Shown here piece after piece: positions 8,925 through 18,468 of a stretch of DNA of 64,000 nt. Origin of the DNA: Oscillospiraceae bacterium (lineage in GTDB: Bacteria > Bacillota > Clostridia > Oscillospirales > Ruminococcaceae). The stretch covers positions 24,624 to 88,623 of the forward strand of contig JAAVIC010000009.1 of assembly GCA_014799385.1 (NCBI GenBank), in the 5' to 3' direction. The translations under genes were made by a program, and so were the position numbers. The notes under the pieces are model-generated. The model did not search any database, had not been told where the DNA came from, and saw nothing but the letters and a program-made list of their open reading frames with translations. How positions within the stretch are numbered: the first letter of the stretch is position 1; every line of letters begins with the position of its first letter.

Positions 8925-9368
8925 ATGAATATATCAAATCAGGAATATGGCGAACTTGCCAAGCGGATTTCTCCGCCCTCGGCAATGTACAAAACCATTC
9001 CAATGGCATTTATAATCGGCGGAGGAATCTGCGTAATCGGAGAGGCTCTTATGAACCTCTACCAATATATGGGTGTGGGAACCGACCAAGCGGGAATGTG
9101 GACTTCAATGACGTTGATTTTTGTGTCGGCGTTGCTGACGGGACTTAAGCTCTATGACCGCATAGCTCAGCACGCGGGCGCGGGAACGCTTGTGCCGATT
9201 ACGGGCTTTGCGAACTCGGTGGTGTCCCCCGCGCTGGACTTCAAAAGCGAGGGATTTGTGCTGGGACTGGGCGCGAAGATGTTCGTCATCGCGGGTCCTG
9301 TAATAGTTTACGGAATTTCCGCGTCTGTTATCTACGGGATAATTTACTATATCTCAACGCTGTTTTAA
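8925..9368 (+). CDS. spoVAC: Stage V sporulation protein AC
   Basis: SpoVAC-like membrane protein (LYDRIAQHAGAGTLVPITGFANSVVSPALDFKSEGFVLGLG) followed by spoVAD; AAAGGAG RBS. Confidence 0.92.
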   Translation: MNISNQEYGELAKRISPPSAMYKTIPMAFIIGGGICVIGEALMNLYQYMGVGTDQAGMWTSMTLIFVSALLTGLKLYDRIAQHAGAGTLVPITGFANSVVSPALDFKSEGFVLGLGAKMFVIAGPVIVYGISASVIYGIIYYISTLF

Positions 9369-9380
9369 GGAGGCTCTCAT

Positions 9381-10385
9381 ATGGCGATTTGTGAAGGGAA
9401 AACCCTTAAATTCAGCAACGCGTCGATATTGACGTTCGCGTCTGTTGTCGGAAAGACGGAGGGCGACGGTCCTCACGGTGACGAGTTTGACGAGGTGATT
9501 GAGGACAACAAGGGCGATTCGGACACATGGGAGCAAGCGGAAGCGACATTCCAGAAAAAGGCTCTTTCTCACGCTATGGATAAGGCGGGGCTGCTCCCCG
9601 AGGATATGGATTTGATTTTCGCGGGGGATTTGCTGAATCAATGCACAGGCTCGTCTTACGGGCTGAAGGACTTCTATATCCCGTTTCTGGGAATTTACGG
9701 AGCTTGCTCGACTTTTGCGGAGGGCTTACTGCTGTCGGCGGCTATGGTGAACGCGGGCTATGTGGACAACGCAACGGCGGTGACCAGTTCGCACTTCTCG
9801 TCCGCAGAGAGGCAATACCGATTCCCGCTGAACTACGGCGGAGTAAGACCTCCAACGGCGCAATGGACGGCAACCGCGGCGGGCGCGGCTATCGTTACCT
9901 CCGCGCAAAAGCCGCCGTATATCCGCGCGGCAACAGCAGGCAAAATCCAAGATATGGGAATCAAAGACCAGAACAATATGGGAGCGGCAATGGCGGGCGC
10001 GGCATATGACACGATAACGCGCCATTTCAAGCATATGGGTACTCACCCCGAAAGCTATGACGCGGTTATCACGGGCGATTTGGGGCAAGTCGGCAGCGAT
10101 ATGCTGTACGAGCTGATGCTCCGCGATGGAATAGGGCTGAAGCGTTATCACAAGGACTGCGGACTGATGATTTACGACCGCGAGAATCAAGACGTTCACG
10201 CGGGCGGCTCGGGCTGCGGCTGCTCCGCATCGATGATGTGCGCACATTTCCTTAAAAAGGTGCAATCCGGTGAGATGAAACGGATTTTGTATGTGGCAAC
10301 GGGCGCGCTGATGTCCCCGACAATGGTTCAGCAAGGCGGCTCGATTCCCGGAATCGCGCACGCGGTGGAGATTTGCAATAGCTAG
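9381..10385 (+). CDS. spoVAD: Stage V sporulation protein AD
   Basis: Thiolase-like SpoVAD sequence (DLIFAGDLLNQCTGSSYGLKDFYIPFLGIYGACSTFAEGL; GGSGCGCSASM). Confidence 0.95.
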   Translation: MAICEGKTLKFSNASILTFASVVGKTEGDGPHGDEFDEVIEDNKGDSDTWEQAEATFQKKALSHAMDKAGLLPEDMDLIFAGDLLNQCTGSSYGLKDFYIPFLGIYGACSTFAEGLLLSAAMVNAGYVDNATAVTSSHFSSAERQYRFPLNYGGVRPPTAQWTATAAGAAIVTSAQKPPYIRAATAGKIQDMGIKDQNNMGAAMAGAAYDTITRHFKHMGTHPESYDAVITGDLGQVGSDMLYELMLRDGIGLKRYHKDCGLMIYDRENQDVHAGGSGCGCSASMMCAHFLKKVQSGEMKRILYVATGALMSPTMVQQGGSIPGIAHAVEICNS

Positions 10386-10387
10386 GG

Positions 10388-10560
10388 GAGAACTACTGGG
10401 GGACTCCGTCCCCAGACCCCATCCAAAGCGCACGTTTTTGCGCGTAGCGCAAAAAATGCGCCGTTTGGCTATGACGCTCCGCGCCGTAGGCGCGGCAAGC
10501 GTCATCCAAACAGGGGGCAATGCCCCTTTGGAATCCCGGTTCGCTGCGCGGTATACTGCG
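10388..10560. repeat. Cluster of adjacent stem-loops between spoVAD and spoVAE
   Basis: CTGGGGGACTCCGTCCCCAG; CCAAAGCGCA...TGCGCCGTTTGG; TGACGCTCCGCGCCGTAGGCGCGGCAAGCGTCA; CCAAACAGGGGGCAATGCCCCTTTGG. Confidence 0.65.
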
Positions 10561-10720
10561 AGTTTAGCGTGTTATAACTCACGGCAAGCTATCGGTGATT
10601 CGTGCAAATTACGAAAGCGAGCGGCGCGTAATATCGCGCAGCGATGTTACGTGACGCTCGGCTAGTTGACATTGCCTTCGGCAATGTCAACGGTTCGCAA
10701 TTTGCTTTTAAGATAAGGAG
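10556..10720 (+). repeat. Leader element E4 upstream of spoVAE (hairpin 10604-10704)
   Basis: GCGTGTTATAACTCACGGCAAGCTATCGGTGATTCGTGCAAATTACGAAAGCGAGCGG...CGGTTCGCAATTTGCTTTTAAGATAAGGAG. Confidence 0.85.
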
Positions 10721-10727
10721 CTAAGAT

Positions 10728-11099
10728 ATGTTGATGGAATATGTTTGGGCGTTTTTGATTGGCGGACTGTTGTGCGCAATCGGGCAAGTGATGATTGACC
10801 TGACAAGGCTCACTCCCGCGCGGATTCTTACGTCATATGTTGTCGCCGGGGTGATTCTCGGCGGATTGGGTTGGTATCAGCCCATTGTCGACCTTGCGGG
10901 CGGCGGAGCGACAGTTCCGCTGACGGGATTCGGAAATCTGCTTGCCAAGGGCGTTCGCGAGGCAGTTGACCAAAACGGAATCCTCGGCGCGTTTATGGGC
11001 GGATTCACCAACGCGGCTGTCGGACTTGCGGCGGCGGTGTTCTTCGGTCTGCTTGCGGCATTGATATTCAAGAGCGGTTCTAAAATCAACGAAACGTGA
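10728..11099 (+). CDS. spoVAE: Stage V sporulation protein AE
   Basis: WAFLIGGLLCAIGQVMIDLT...ARILTSYVVAGVILGGLGWYQPIVDLAGGGATVPLTGFGNLLAKG. Confidence 0.93.
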   Translation: MLMEYVWAFLIGGLLCAIGQVMIDLTRLTPARILTSYVVAGVILGGLGWYQPIVDLAGGGATVPLTGFGNLLAKGVREAVDQNGILGAFMGGFTNAAVGLAAAVFFGLLAALIFKSGSKINET

Positions 11100-11118
11100 A
11101 CAAATCGTAAAAGTAATA

Positions 11119-11150
11119 ATCCGCGGCTTTAATCAAGCCGCGGATTGATT
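11119..11150. terminator. Hairpin terminator
   Basis: ATCCGCGGCTTTAATCAAGCCGCGGATT between convergent genes. Confidence 0.65.
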
Positions 11151-11164
11151 ATTATGATTTATTA

Positions 11165-11767
11165 TCACTCGTCAATCTGCTGCAAATACAAAATGACATT
11201 GGGGCTGTCTTTTTGAACCATCAGCAGTGTCGGAACACCGTCTATGCTAACAAAGACACCTTTTGCCATAGCGTTTTCGTTCTCAATTGAAATGCTGCTG
11301 TTGTTGTCGGAGAGCGCATAAACCGCCTCGGCAAAGTTTTCTCCGGCAGAGATGTTTACATTTGCGTCATCTTGGAAATTGAGTGTAAACGTACCTCCAA
11401 ACATCTCGTTAAGATCGTCCATATCAGTGTCGCTAAGCTCTACTCCGTCAACCATACCGCCAACGTTCCACCATACGGTATACTGAAGATCGTCAACAGA
11501 AATTTTTTCAAGGCTTTGAAGCGATTCGGGAAGCTCGATAACGAAATCCTCGCCGCTTTCGGGAGGTTGTGTGCTCTCTTCGGTGGAGGTGGTGCTCTCC
11601 TCGGTGGAAGAGGTGCTTTCGGTCGTGCTTTCCTCATTGGAGGAGTTGTTTGTTGCCTCGGACGTGGTAGTGCTGTTGCCGCCTACGGTGGACTCATTGT
11701 TCCCATTGCAGCCGACAAGACTGAAGGTTACGACCAATGCGGCTGCAAGTGCAATAATCTTCTTCAT
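11165..11767 (-). CDS. Lipoprotein with Ser/Thr/Glu-rich linker
   Basis: MKKIIALAAALVVTFSLVGCNGN lipobox; low-complexity linker; folded C-terminus. Confidence 0.75.
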   Translation of the reverse strand: MKKIIALAAALVVTFSLVGCNGNNESTVGGNSTTTSEATNNSSNEESTTESTSSTEESTTSTEESTQPPESGEDFVIELPESLQSLEKISVDDLQYTVWWNVGGMVDGVELSDTDMDDLNEMFGGTFTLNFQDDANVNISAGENFAEAVYALSDNNSSISIENENAMAKGVFVSIDGVPTLLMVQKDSPNVILYLQQIDE

Positions 11768-11939
11768 AATAATTCCTCTCTTGTGTTTGTTTAGCCGTTT
11801 TATTTCGACAGTTAATCTGCGTTACTTTTCTATTATACTTTATTAACAACAGATTTTCAAGTAATATTATTGACGAATATCACAAACGTCAAAGCGCGTT
11901 TTTATGTACAATGCACAAATAAGTGTTTTGAAAGAGATT

Positions 11940-12323
11940 TCACACTGTAATTTCTATCAGATTCCCCTCAAGGTCGGCTATGCAGCTCTCGTAATATCCG
12001 TCACCGGTGTGGCGCGGTTCGCTTTGAACACGATAACCCGCGCTTTTCAATTCCCGTGTCAATTCGTCAACACGTTCCGCGCTTCCGACAGAGAAAGCGA
12101 TATGCGCGTATCCCGTGCGGAACAGCGTTTTTTCCGCATCGTCAATTTGCGGAATCGTCATAATCTCCAGTCTTGCACCGTCCGAAAAGGTCAGAAAATA
12201 AGAGCGGAAATCCGTTTCGGGGTTGTGGTATCCGCTGTCCGATATTGCTCCGAAATATTTTACGAAAAAATTCCGTGCCGACTCAATGTCATTAACCCAC
12301 ATTGCGATATGTTCGATTTTCAT
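11940..12323 (-). CDS. VOC/glyoxalase family protein
   Basis: MKIEHIAMWVNDIESARNFFVKYFGA...GYAHIAFSVGS...CIADLEGNLIEI. Confidence 0.85.
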   Translation of the reverse strand: MKIEHIAMWVNDIESARNFFVKYFGAISDSGYHNPETDFRSYFLTFSDGARLEIMTIPQIDDAEKTLFRTGYAHIAFSVGSAERVDELTRELKSAGYRVQSEPRHTGDGYYESCIADLEGNLIEITV

Positions 12324-12324
12324 T

Positions 12325-12975
12325 TTATCCTCCCAAAATAACTTCACGAAGTTTATCGGCATTCTCGGCGATGTGAGCGGGATCAAACTTTTCCAACTCC
12401 TCGCGCGTGCGGAATCCCCAAAGCACGCCGCAAACGTCCATTTCAGCGTTGATGGCGGTCTGCATATCCACATTGCTGTCGCCTACATACAGCGGCTTGC
12501 AGTCAGGCTTCGCGTACTTTCCCGCGAGATAGAGTGCCGCGTCGGGGGCGGGCTTGATATCGAAACCCAGCCCCGCGCCGACAACCTCGGCAATGGTATC
12601 GCCGTAGAACATTTTCAGCAATTCCTCGGCGAAACGGCTGTCCTTGTTTGTGTTGCAGGCAGCGGTGATTCCGCGCTGTTTCAGCTCTTCAAGCAGTTCG
12701 CGCATTCCCTCGTATGGGCGCGTGAGGTCGGACTTGTGCTGCTCGTAATACTCCGTAAAGATTCCGTGAACGCGTTTCAGCGTTTCCTCGTCCGAATCGG
12801 GCGGGCAGATACGCTCAATCAGTTTGGGGATTCCGTTGCCGACAAAATATTGGTACTCGCTCTCGGTATGCGTTGGGAATCCGCATTGCTCCAGCGCGTA
12901 ATTCCCAGCCGCCATCAAATCCGCGAGGGAGTTCAGAAGTGTGCCGTCAAGGTCGAAAATTATCGGATTGTACAT
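12325..12975 (-). CDS. HAD-family hydrolase, phosphoglycolate phosphatase-like
   Basis: IIFDLDGTLLNS, NTNKDSRFAEELL, KPAPDAALYLAGK, YVGDSNVDMQTA. Confidence 0.9.
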   Translation of the reverse strand: MYNPIIFDLDGTLLNSLADLMAAGNYALEQCGFPTHTESEYQYFVGNGIPKLIERICPPDSDEETLKRVHGIFTEYYEQHKSDLTRPYEGMRELLEELKQRGITAACNTNKDSRFAEELLKMFYGDTIAEVVGAGLGFDIKPAPDAALYLAGKYAKPDCKPLYVGDSNVDMQTAINAEMDVCGVLWGFRTREELEKFDPAHIAENADKLREVILGG

Positions 12976-13124
12976 GGTTGTCGTTCCTTTCAATATACGA
13001 ATAAAATTTTTTCGTTTTAAGTCATTATATCACAAAAAAAAAACTCTGTCAACCTTGAAATTTATATAAAGATGTGCTATAATATATAATGTATAAATCT
13101 AAAGCATAACGGAGAAGTTAAAAA

Positions 13125-13652
13125 ATGGAATATTTTGATTTGTATTCCGCGAATCGGATTCCTCTTGGGAGAAGCATTCGGCGCGGCGCGCCTATTCCGC
13201 GCGGAGAATATCATATTGTTGTTCAGGTTATGACGATTAATCGGAAAGGTGAAATTCTGCTTACTCAACGCGTTCCCGAAAAAACCAGCGGCGGAAAGTG
13301 GGAATGCTCGGGCGGCTGCGCGGTGTCCGGTGAGAGCAGCAGAGCGGCGGCGGTTCGCGAGCTGTTCGAGGAAACGGGCATACGCGCGTATGAAAACGAG
13401 CTGCGCCCCGAGTGGACAATAACCACCGACAGTATGCTGCGCGATTTCTATATTCTGGTAAAGGACGTTCCGTTGGGCAAGCTGCATTTGCAGTCCGAAG
13501 AGGTCTGCGCGGCGAAATGGGTGAATTTCGAGCGCCTATGCGAGTTATCGCGATTGGGACAGACCACGCGCACGGTTACGCGTTGGTTGTGTGCGCGCGG
13601 ATATGAACTGGAGAGCCTGACGCGCAGAATTATCCGCGAATACGCGTATTGA
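13125..13652 (+). CDS. NUDIX hydrolase
   Basis: GGCAVSGESSRAAAVRELFEETGI resembles the Nudix box GX5EX7REUXEEXGU. Confidence 0.85.
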   Translation: MEYFDLYSANRIPLGRSIRRGAPIPRGEYHIVVQVMTINRKGEILLTQRVPEKTSGGKWECSGGCAVSGESSRAAAVRELFEETGIRAYENELRPEWTITTDSMLRDFYILVKDVPLGKLHLQSEEVCAAKWVNFERLCELSRLGQTTRTVTRWLCARGYELESLTRRIIREYAY

Positions 13653-13664
13653 TGGAGGAAAATC

Positions 13665-15917
13665 TTGGATATTAAATCTACGATCGGTAAAATCAAGCAG
13701 CTTGCCGAAAGCGGTGCGGACATCTCGGGCTGTTCTCTTGAAGAGGTATTCGCGCGGGTATATCGGGCAACGCAGAAAACGCTTGGAATCACGCCGTTTG
13801 ACGAGCAGCTTGCCGCCGCGCTCCACCTTTCCGAGGGGAAAATGGTGCAGATGCAGACGGGCGAGGGAAAGACGCTTACGGCGGTGTTTGCGGCTTGTTA
13901 TGCCGCGCTTGGCGGGGAGAATGTCCATATTCTTACGTTCAATGACTATCTGGCGCGGCGCGACTGCGGCTGGATGCGCCCTATCTATGATGAAATGGGA
14001 GTTTCGCTCGGCTGCATAACCGAGGACACTCCGCGAAACGAACGCGCCGAGTTATACCGCAGGCAAGTGGTATACACCACCGCGAAAGAGGCGGGATTCG
14101 ACTATCTTCGTGACTTCGTATGTTTTGACACAAGCGAGATGGTGTTCCCGGAAAAACTTAACTTCGCTATCGTGGACGAGGCGGACAGTATCTTGATTGA
14201 CGAGGCACGGATTCCACTTGTTATCGCGGGAGATGTCGCCGTGCGCGAAAACGGTGATATGCGCGGGATTTATGAAAAACTCGCGGATTTTACAGATACG
14301 GATTTCGAGCCGGACGAGGATACTCGCAACGTGTATCTCACCGATTCGGGCGCGGACAAGGCGGAAGAGCTGTTTGGCTGCGATATTTACGATGCGGAGA
14401 ACGCGGGACTGCTGGCGAAAATTTGCGCGTGCCTGAAAGCACGGGACGTCCTCACGGAAAATAAAGACTACATCGTCAAGGACGGCGCAATTATATTGAT
14501 AGACGAGTTTACGGGGCGCGCCGCACCGGGACGGGTTTTCCCCGGAGAGCTGCAAGCCGCCGCCGAGGCAAAGCACAACCTCAAAATTACCTCGCGCGGG
14601 CGGATTATGGGCAACATCGCGCTGCAATACTTCGTACGGCTTTATCCAAAGCTGTCGGGAATGTCGGGCACTGCAGAAAGCGCGCGCGAGGAGTTTGAGA
14701 AGTTCTACGGTATCCTCACCGAGGTGATTCCGACAAGGCTGCCGTGCAAGCGCGTTGACGAACCGTTGGAGCTGTATTATGACGCGGAGGAAAAGCGCGG
14801 AAAAATCATAGCGGCGATCCGCGAATCGCACGAAAAGGGTGCGCCCGTGCTTGTCGGAACGGCAAGCATTTCCGAGAGCGAATCACTTGCCGAGGATTTG
14901 CGCAAAATCGGTATCGAGTGCAGCGTTCTGAACGCTAAAAACAACGCCGATGAGGCGAAAATCATCGCCGCCGCAGGAGAACGCGGCGCGGTGACGATTT
15001 CCACGAATATGGCGGGGCGCGGCGTAGATATCAAGCTCGGCGGCGAGGACGGTCACGACAAGGAATTCGTGACAGACGCGGGCGGGCTGTTGGTTATCGC
15101 GACTTCAATGCGTGAAAGCTCGCGAATCACCCAACAATTACGCGGACGCGCGGGGCGTCAGGGCGACCCCGGAAAAAGCCGTTTCTTCGCATCTCCGGAC
15201 GATGAGATTATGTTGAAATTCGACCTCAAGGGCTTATGCGGAAGGCATTACCCCACTAAGAAAATCGAGGGCAAAATCACGGATAAAGCGGTTCTACGTG
15301 AGGCGGAACGCGTTCAGAGAATCTCCGAGGGGGATACTTTTGACGACCGCGTAAACCTGATGAAATACACGATGATCGGTGAAAAGCACCGCGAGCTGAC
15401 GTTCCGCCGCAGACAGTCGCTGCTTGACGGCACGTACAACAGCGAGTTCTGGCAAAAATCGGATTTGTACGAAAAAGCGGCGGCGAAGTTCCCCGAAGAG
15501 GAGCTGCAAACGCTGCAAAATCATATTCTGGCGGCTCTGCTGAACGAGTTCTGGTGCGATTATCTGGACTATACGGTATATCTGCGCGAGGGAATCCATT
15601 TAACGCAGATTGCGGGGCGGAATCCCGCCGAGGAATATAACATCGCGTGCGAGGAGTATTACAACTCCGCCGCCGAATCAATTCCCGAGCGTATGGGCGA
15701 AAAACTCGCGGAGGTCCTCGAATGTGACAACCTCGCGGATTACAAGCTCGATACTCCCTCTAAAATCTACACCTATCTGTTGGACGATATGGGCGAGGAA
15801 TTTAAGGCAAAGCCTATTCTGTCGGGAGTGTTCTCCGAGGGCTACGAGCCGGGAGAGAGCGATAAATCCGGTGATTCGGAGAAGAAAAAAGGATTTTTCA
15901 GGCGGCTGTTCGGTTAG
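13665..15917 (+). CDS. SecA-like preprotein translocase ATPase (SecA2-type, no SEC-C zinc motif)
   Basis: MVQMQTGEGKTL, NFAIVDEADSILIDEARIPLVIAG, NMAGRGVDIKLGG, QQLRGRAGRQGDPG; C-terminus KKKGFFRRLFG; TTG start after GGAGG. Confidence 0.88.
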   Translation: MDIKSTIGKIKQLAESGADISGCSLEEVFARVYRATQKTLGITPFDEQLAAALHLSEGKMVQMQTGEGKTLTAVFAACYAALGGENVHILTFNDYLARRDCGWMRPIYDEMGVSLGCITEDTPRNERAELYRRQVVYTTAKEAGFDYLRDFVCFDTSEMVFPEKLNFAIVDEADSILIDEARIPLVIAGDVAVRENGDMRGIYEKLADFTDTDFEPDEDTRNVYLTDSGADKAEELFGCDIYDAENAGLLAKICACLKARDVLTENKDYIVKDGAIILIDEFTGRAAPGRVFPGELQAAAEAKHNLKITSRGRIMGNIALQYFVRLYPKLSGMSGTAESAREEFEKFYGILTEVIPTRLPCKRVDEPLELYYDAEEKRGKIIAAIRESHEKGAPVLVGTASISESESLAEDLRKIGIECSVLNAKNNADEAKIIAAAGERGAVTISTNMAGRGVDIKLGGEDGHDKEFVTDAGGLLVIATSMRESSRITQQLRGRAGRQGDPGKSRFFASPDDEIMLKFDLKGLCGRHYPTKKIEGKITDKAVLREAERVQRISEGDTFDDRVNLMKYTMIGEKHRELTFRRRQSLLDGTYNSEFWQKSDLYEKAAAKFPEEELQTLQNHILAALLNEFWCDYLDYTVYLREGIHLTQIAGRNPAEEYNIACEEYYNSAAESIPERMGEKLAEVLECDNLADYKLDTPSKIYTYLLDDMGEEFKAKPILSGVFSEGYEPGESDKSGDSEKKKGFFRRLFG

Positions 15918-15918
15918 T

Positions 15919-15996
15919 GCAAATTGCGAAAGTAAGCTCGGCTAGTGCGGATGAAAATTTCAAAGCAATTTTCGTCTGCACGGTTCGTAATTTGAC
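15919..15996 (+). repeat. Leader element E5 upstream of mnmE, starting 2 nt after the secA-like stop codon
   Basis: GCAAATTGCGAAAG...GTGCGGATGAAAATTTCAAAGCAATTTTCGTCTGCACGGTTCGTAATTTGACATTTAGATAAA. Confidence 0.75.
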
Positions 15997-16017
15997 ATTT
16001 AGATAAATAAAAAAGGG

Positions 16018-17400
16018 GTGAGCGATTTGTCGAAATTCGGCGAAACGGTCTGCGCGATTGCCACTCCGCCCGCCGTGGGAGGAATCTCCGTAGTGCGGAT
16101 TTCGGGAGAACGCGCGTTTGACATTGCGGCAAAGGTTTTCAAGCCCGTTTCGGGCAAAAAAATAACCGAAATGCGCGGCTATACGGCGGCATACGGGCAG
16201 ATTTACGATGACGGAAAATACATTGATGACGGCGTGATTCTGGTATTTCGCGCGCCGCACTCCTACACGGGCGAGGACGTGTGCGAAATCTCGTGTCACG
16301 GCGGAATTTATGTTACGCGGCGGCTGCTTACCGCGTGTCTGAAAGCGGGCGCAGGCCCGGCTGGCGCGGGAGAGTTCACCAAACGTGCGCTGCTTAACGG
16401 CAAGATGTCGCTGACGCAAGCCGAGGCGGTCGCGGATATAATTTCGGCGCAAGGCGAACAGAGCCTTGCTTGCTCAAACGTTCAGCGCGAGGGGGCGCTG
16501 TTCCGCCGCGCGGAGAAAATCTCCGAGATGATTCTCGAAATTTCCGCGCAGATTTCCGCGTGGATAGATTATCCCGATGACGATACTCCCGCAGTTACGG
16601 AGGAGTGGCTGGTTGAGAAAATCACTGCCGTGAAATCGGAGCTTGACGAGCTGCTTGCGGACTACGATACGGGGCGGATAATCCGCGAGGGAATTTCCTG
16701 CGCGATTGTCGGCAAGCCCAATGTCGGGAAATCCACCATTATGAACGCGCTTTTGGGTCACCGCCGAAGTATCGTCAGCGACATTGCGGGAACAACGCGC
16801 GATGTAGTGGAGGAAACCGCCAATATCGAGGGAGCGGTGCTGCGGCTGTGCGACTGCGCGGGAATCCGCGAAACCGAGGACGAGGTGGAGAAAATCGGCG
16901 TGGAGCTTGCGCTTGAAAAACTCCGTAACGCGGATATCGTACTGGCGGTTTTTGACGGCTCGACCGAGCTTTCGGACGAGGACAGGCGGCTATTCGGGCT
17001 GTTGAAGAATAAAAAGATTGTCGCGTTGGTAAACAAGTCCGACCTTGAAACCAAATTGGATTTCGAGGAGTTGAAATCCCGATTCGGAGAGGTTGTACAA
17101 ATCACCGCGAAGGACGAGAAAAGCGCGGAGATTCTTGGCAGAGAAATAATTAAACGGCTGAATCTCGCGAATTTCAACGCGGACGCGGGTTTTATCGCGA
17201 ACGAACGACAAAGAGCGTGCGTGTTACGCGCTGCGGACGAAGTGAACGAGGCATCGCTTGCTGTGCGGCTCGGAGTTACTCCCGACGCGATTGGAGTAAG
17301 TCTTGAACAAGCGTTGGACGCGATTTACGAGCTTTCGGGGAAATCCGCCTCCGAGGAGGTTATCGCGGGGGTTTTCGAGAGATTTTGCGTAGGGAAATAA
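16018..17400 (+). CDS. mnmE: tRNA modification GTPase MnmE/TrmE
   Basis: GETVCAIATPPAVGGISVVRISGERA, GKPNVGKSTIMNALLGHRRSIVSDIAGTTRDVVEE, C-terminal FERFCVGK (CxGK). Confidence 0.96.
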   Translation: MSDLSKFGETVCAIATPPAVGGISVVRISGERAFDIAAKVFKPVSGKKITEMRGYTAAYGQIYDDGKYIDDGVILVFRAPHSYTGEDVCEISCHGGIYVTRRLLTACLKAGAGPAGAGEFTKRALLNGKMSLTQAEAVADIISAQGEQSLACSNVQREGALFRRAEKISEMILEISAQISAWIDYPDDDTPAVTEEWLVEKITAVKSELDELLADYDTGRIIREGISCAIVGKPNVGKSTIMNALLGHRRSIVSDIAGTTRDVVEETANIEGAVLRLCDCAGIRETEDEVEKIGVELALEKLRNADIVLAVFDGSTELSDEDRRLFGLLKNKKIVALVNKSDLETKLDFEELKSRFGEVVQITAKDEKSAEILGREIIKRLNLANFNADAGFIANERQRACVLRAADEVNEASLAVRLGVTPDAIGVSLEQALDAIYELSGKSASEEVIAGVFERFCVGK

Positions 17401-17416
17401 CAGGAGTAATTAGAAT

Positions 17417-18040
17417 ATGGATATATTGGTAATAGGCTGCGGAATGGTTGGCTCGGCGCTTGCCGAAACGCTGGACAAAAAAGGACACGATGTGTCGGTA
17501 ATCGACAAGGTGAGCGCGAAGTTCGATTCGCTTTCACCAAGCTTTGGCGGATTTACGACAGTCGGCGTTCCGATTGACTGCGATGTGTTGAAACGTGCGG
17601 GAATCCAGACTTGTGACGCGCTGTTTGCCGTGACTGCTCAGGACGATATGAATATTATGGTGTCACAATTAGCGCGGACGATGTTCAATGTTCCGAAAAT
17701 TTTCGCGCGAATCACCGATATTGAGAAAGGCAAGGTCTTTGAGGAGCTGGGAATCAACGTGATTTGCCCGACCAAACTTACCGTAAGCGCGGCTTGCGCG
17801 GCGATTGAGGAGGATAAGTCCACCGAAAGCGATGTGATAAACTTTGAGAATCACACGGTGATGTTTACCAAGCTGGATCTTCCCGAGCAGCTTATCGAGG
17901 GCGCGCCCGATGATATTGAGTACGAAAACGAGGAAGTGCTGTTCGGCATAATCCGCAAAAATTCTGGGTTTATAATGTATCGCGGTCAGCCGCTGACATT
18001 CGCCGAGGGCGACAAGCTGATTTTTGCGCGGAAAGCGTAA
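17417..18040 (+). CDS. TrkA/KtrA-type NAD-binding K+ transport regulator
   Basis: MDILVIGCGMVGSALAETLDKKGHDVSVID Rossmann motif plus TrkA-C-like C-terminus. Confidence 0.88.
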   Translation: MDILVIGCGMVGSALAETLDKKGHDVSVIDKVSAKFDSLSPSFGGFTTVGVPIDCDVLKRAGIQTCDALFAVTAQDDMNIMVSQLARTMFNVPKIFARITDIEKGKVFEELGINVICPTKLTVSAACAAIEEDKSTESDVINFENHTVMFTKLDLPEQLIEGAPDDIEYENEEVLFGIIRKNSGFIMYRGQPLTFAEGDKLIFARKA

Positions 18041-18240
18041 AGCGGTGCGGTTGAGTTATAGTCCACTGTTTGGGATACGAGTTAAGCGCGTTATAACCAA
18101 AACAACATTTTGGTGATTAGTGCAAATTCAAAACGCGAGCGGGGCATAACATCACGAAGTGGTGTTATGGCTCGCTCAGCGGGTACAAACGAAATTGTAT
18201 TGCAATTTTCGTTTGCGCGGTTTTGAATTTGCTATCTAGA
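18041..18240 (+). repeat. Leader element E6, first of two tandem copies (hairpin 18122-18232)
   Basis: GCGCGTTATAACCAAAACAACATTTTGGTGATTAGTGCAAATTCAAAACGCGAGCGG...GCGCGGTTTTGAATTTGCTATCTAGAT. Confidence 0.92.
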
Positions 18241-18244
18241 TGTT

Positions 18245-18460
18245 GTTGGTAGTTAGTTGTTGGGTTTATAAACTAAATCCGCTGTTTTGGATGAAGTTTC
18301 GGCGCGTTATAACAAAAGCAACATTTTGGTGATTAGTGCAAATTCAAAACGCGAGTGAGGCATAACACCACGAAGTGGTGTTATGGCTCGCTCAGCGAGC
18401 ACAGATAAAATCCGCAAAGCGGATTTTATCTGTGCGGTTTTGAATTTGCTATCTAGATAA
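18245..18460 (+). repeat. Leader element E7, second tandem copy (hairpin 18338-18449)
   Basis: Same layout as E6; arm GCACAGATAAAATCCGC-AAA-GCGGATTTTATCTGTGC; tail GAATTTGCTATCTAGATAAGGAG-TAAT-ATG. Confidence 0.93.
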
Positions 18461-18468
18461 GGAGTAAT

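Noticed and set aside
10438-10665. ORF of 75 aa (+) between spoVAD and spoVAE
   Set aside because: Translation of stem-loop DNA; low-complexity, no support as a gene.
18122-18449. Leader hairpins as rho-independent terminators or attenuators
   Set aside because: The stems are not followed by a T-run in gene sense; they run straight into a Shine-Dalgarno sequence.
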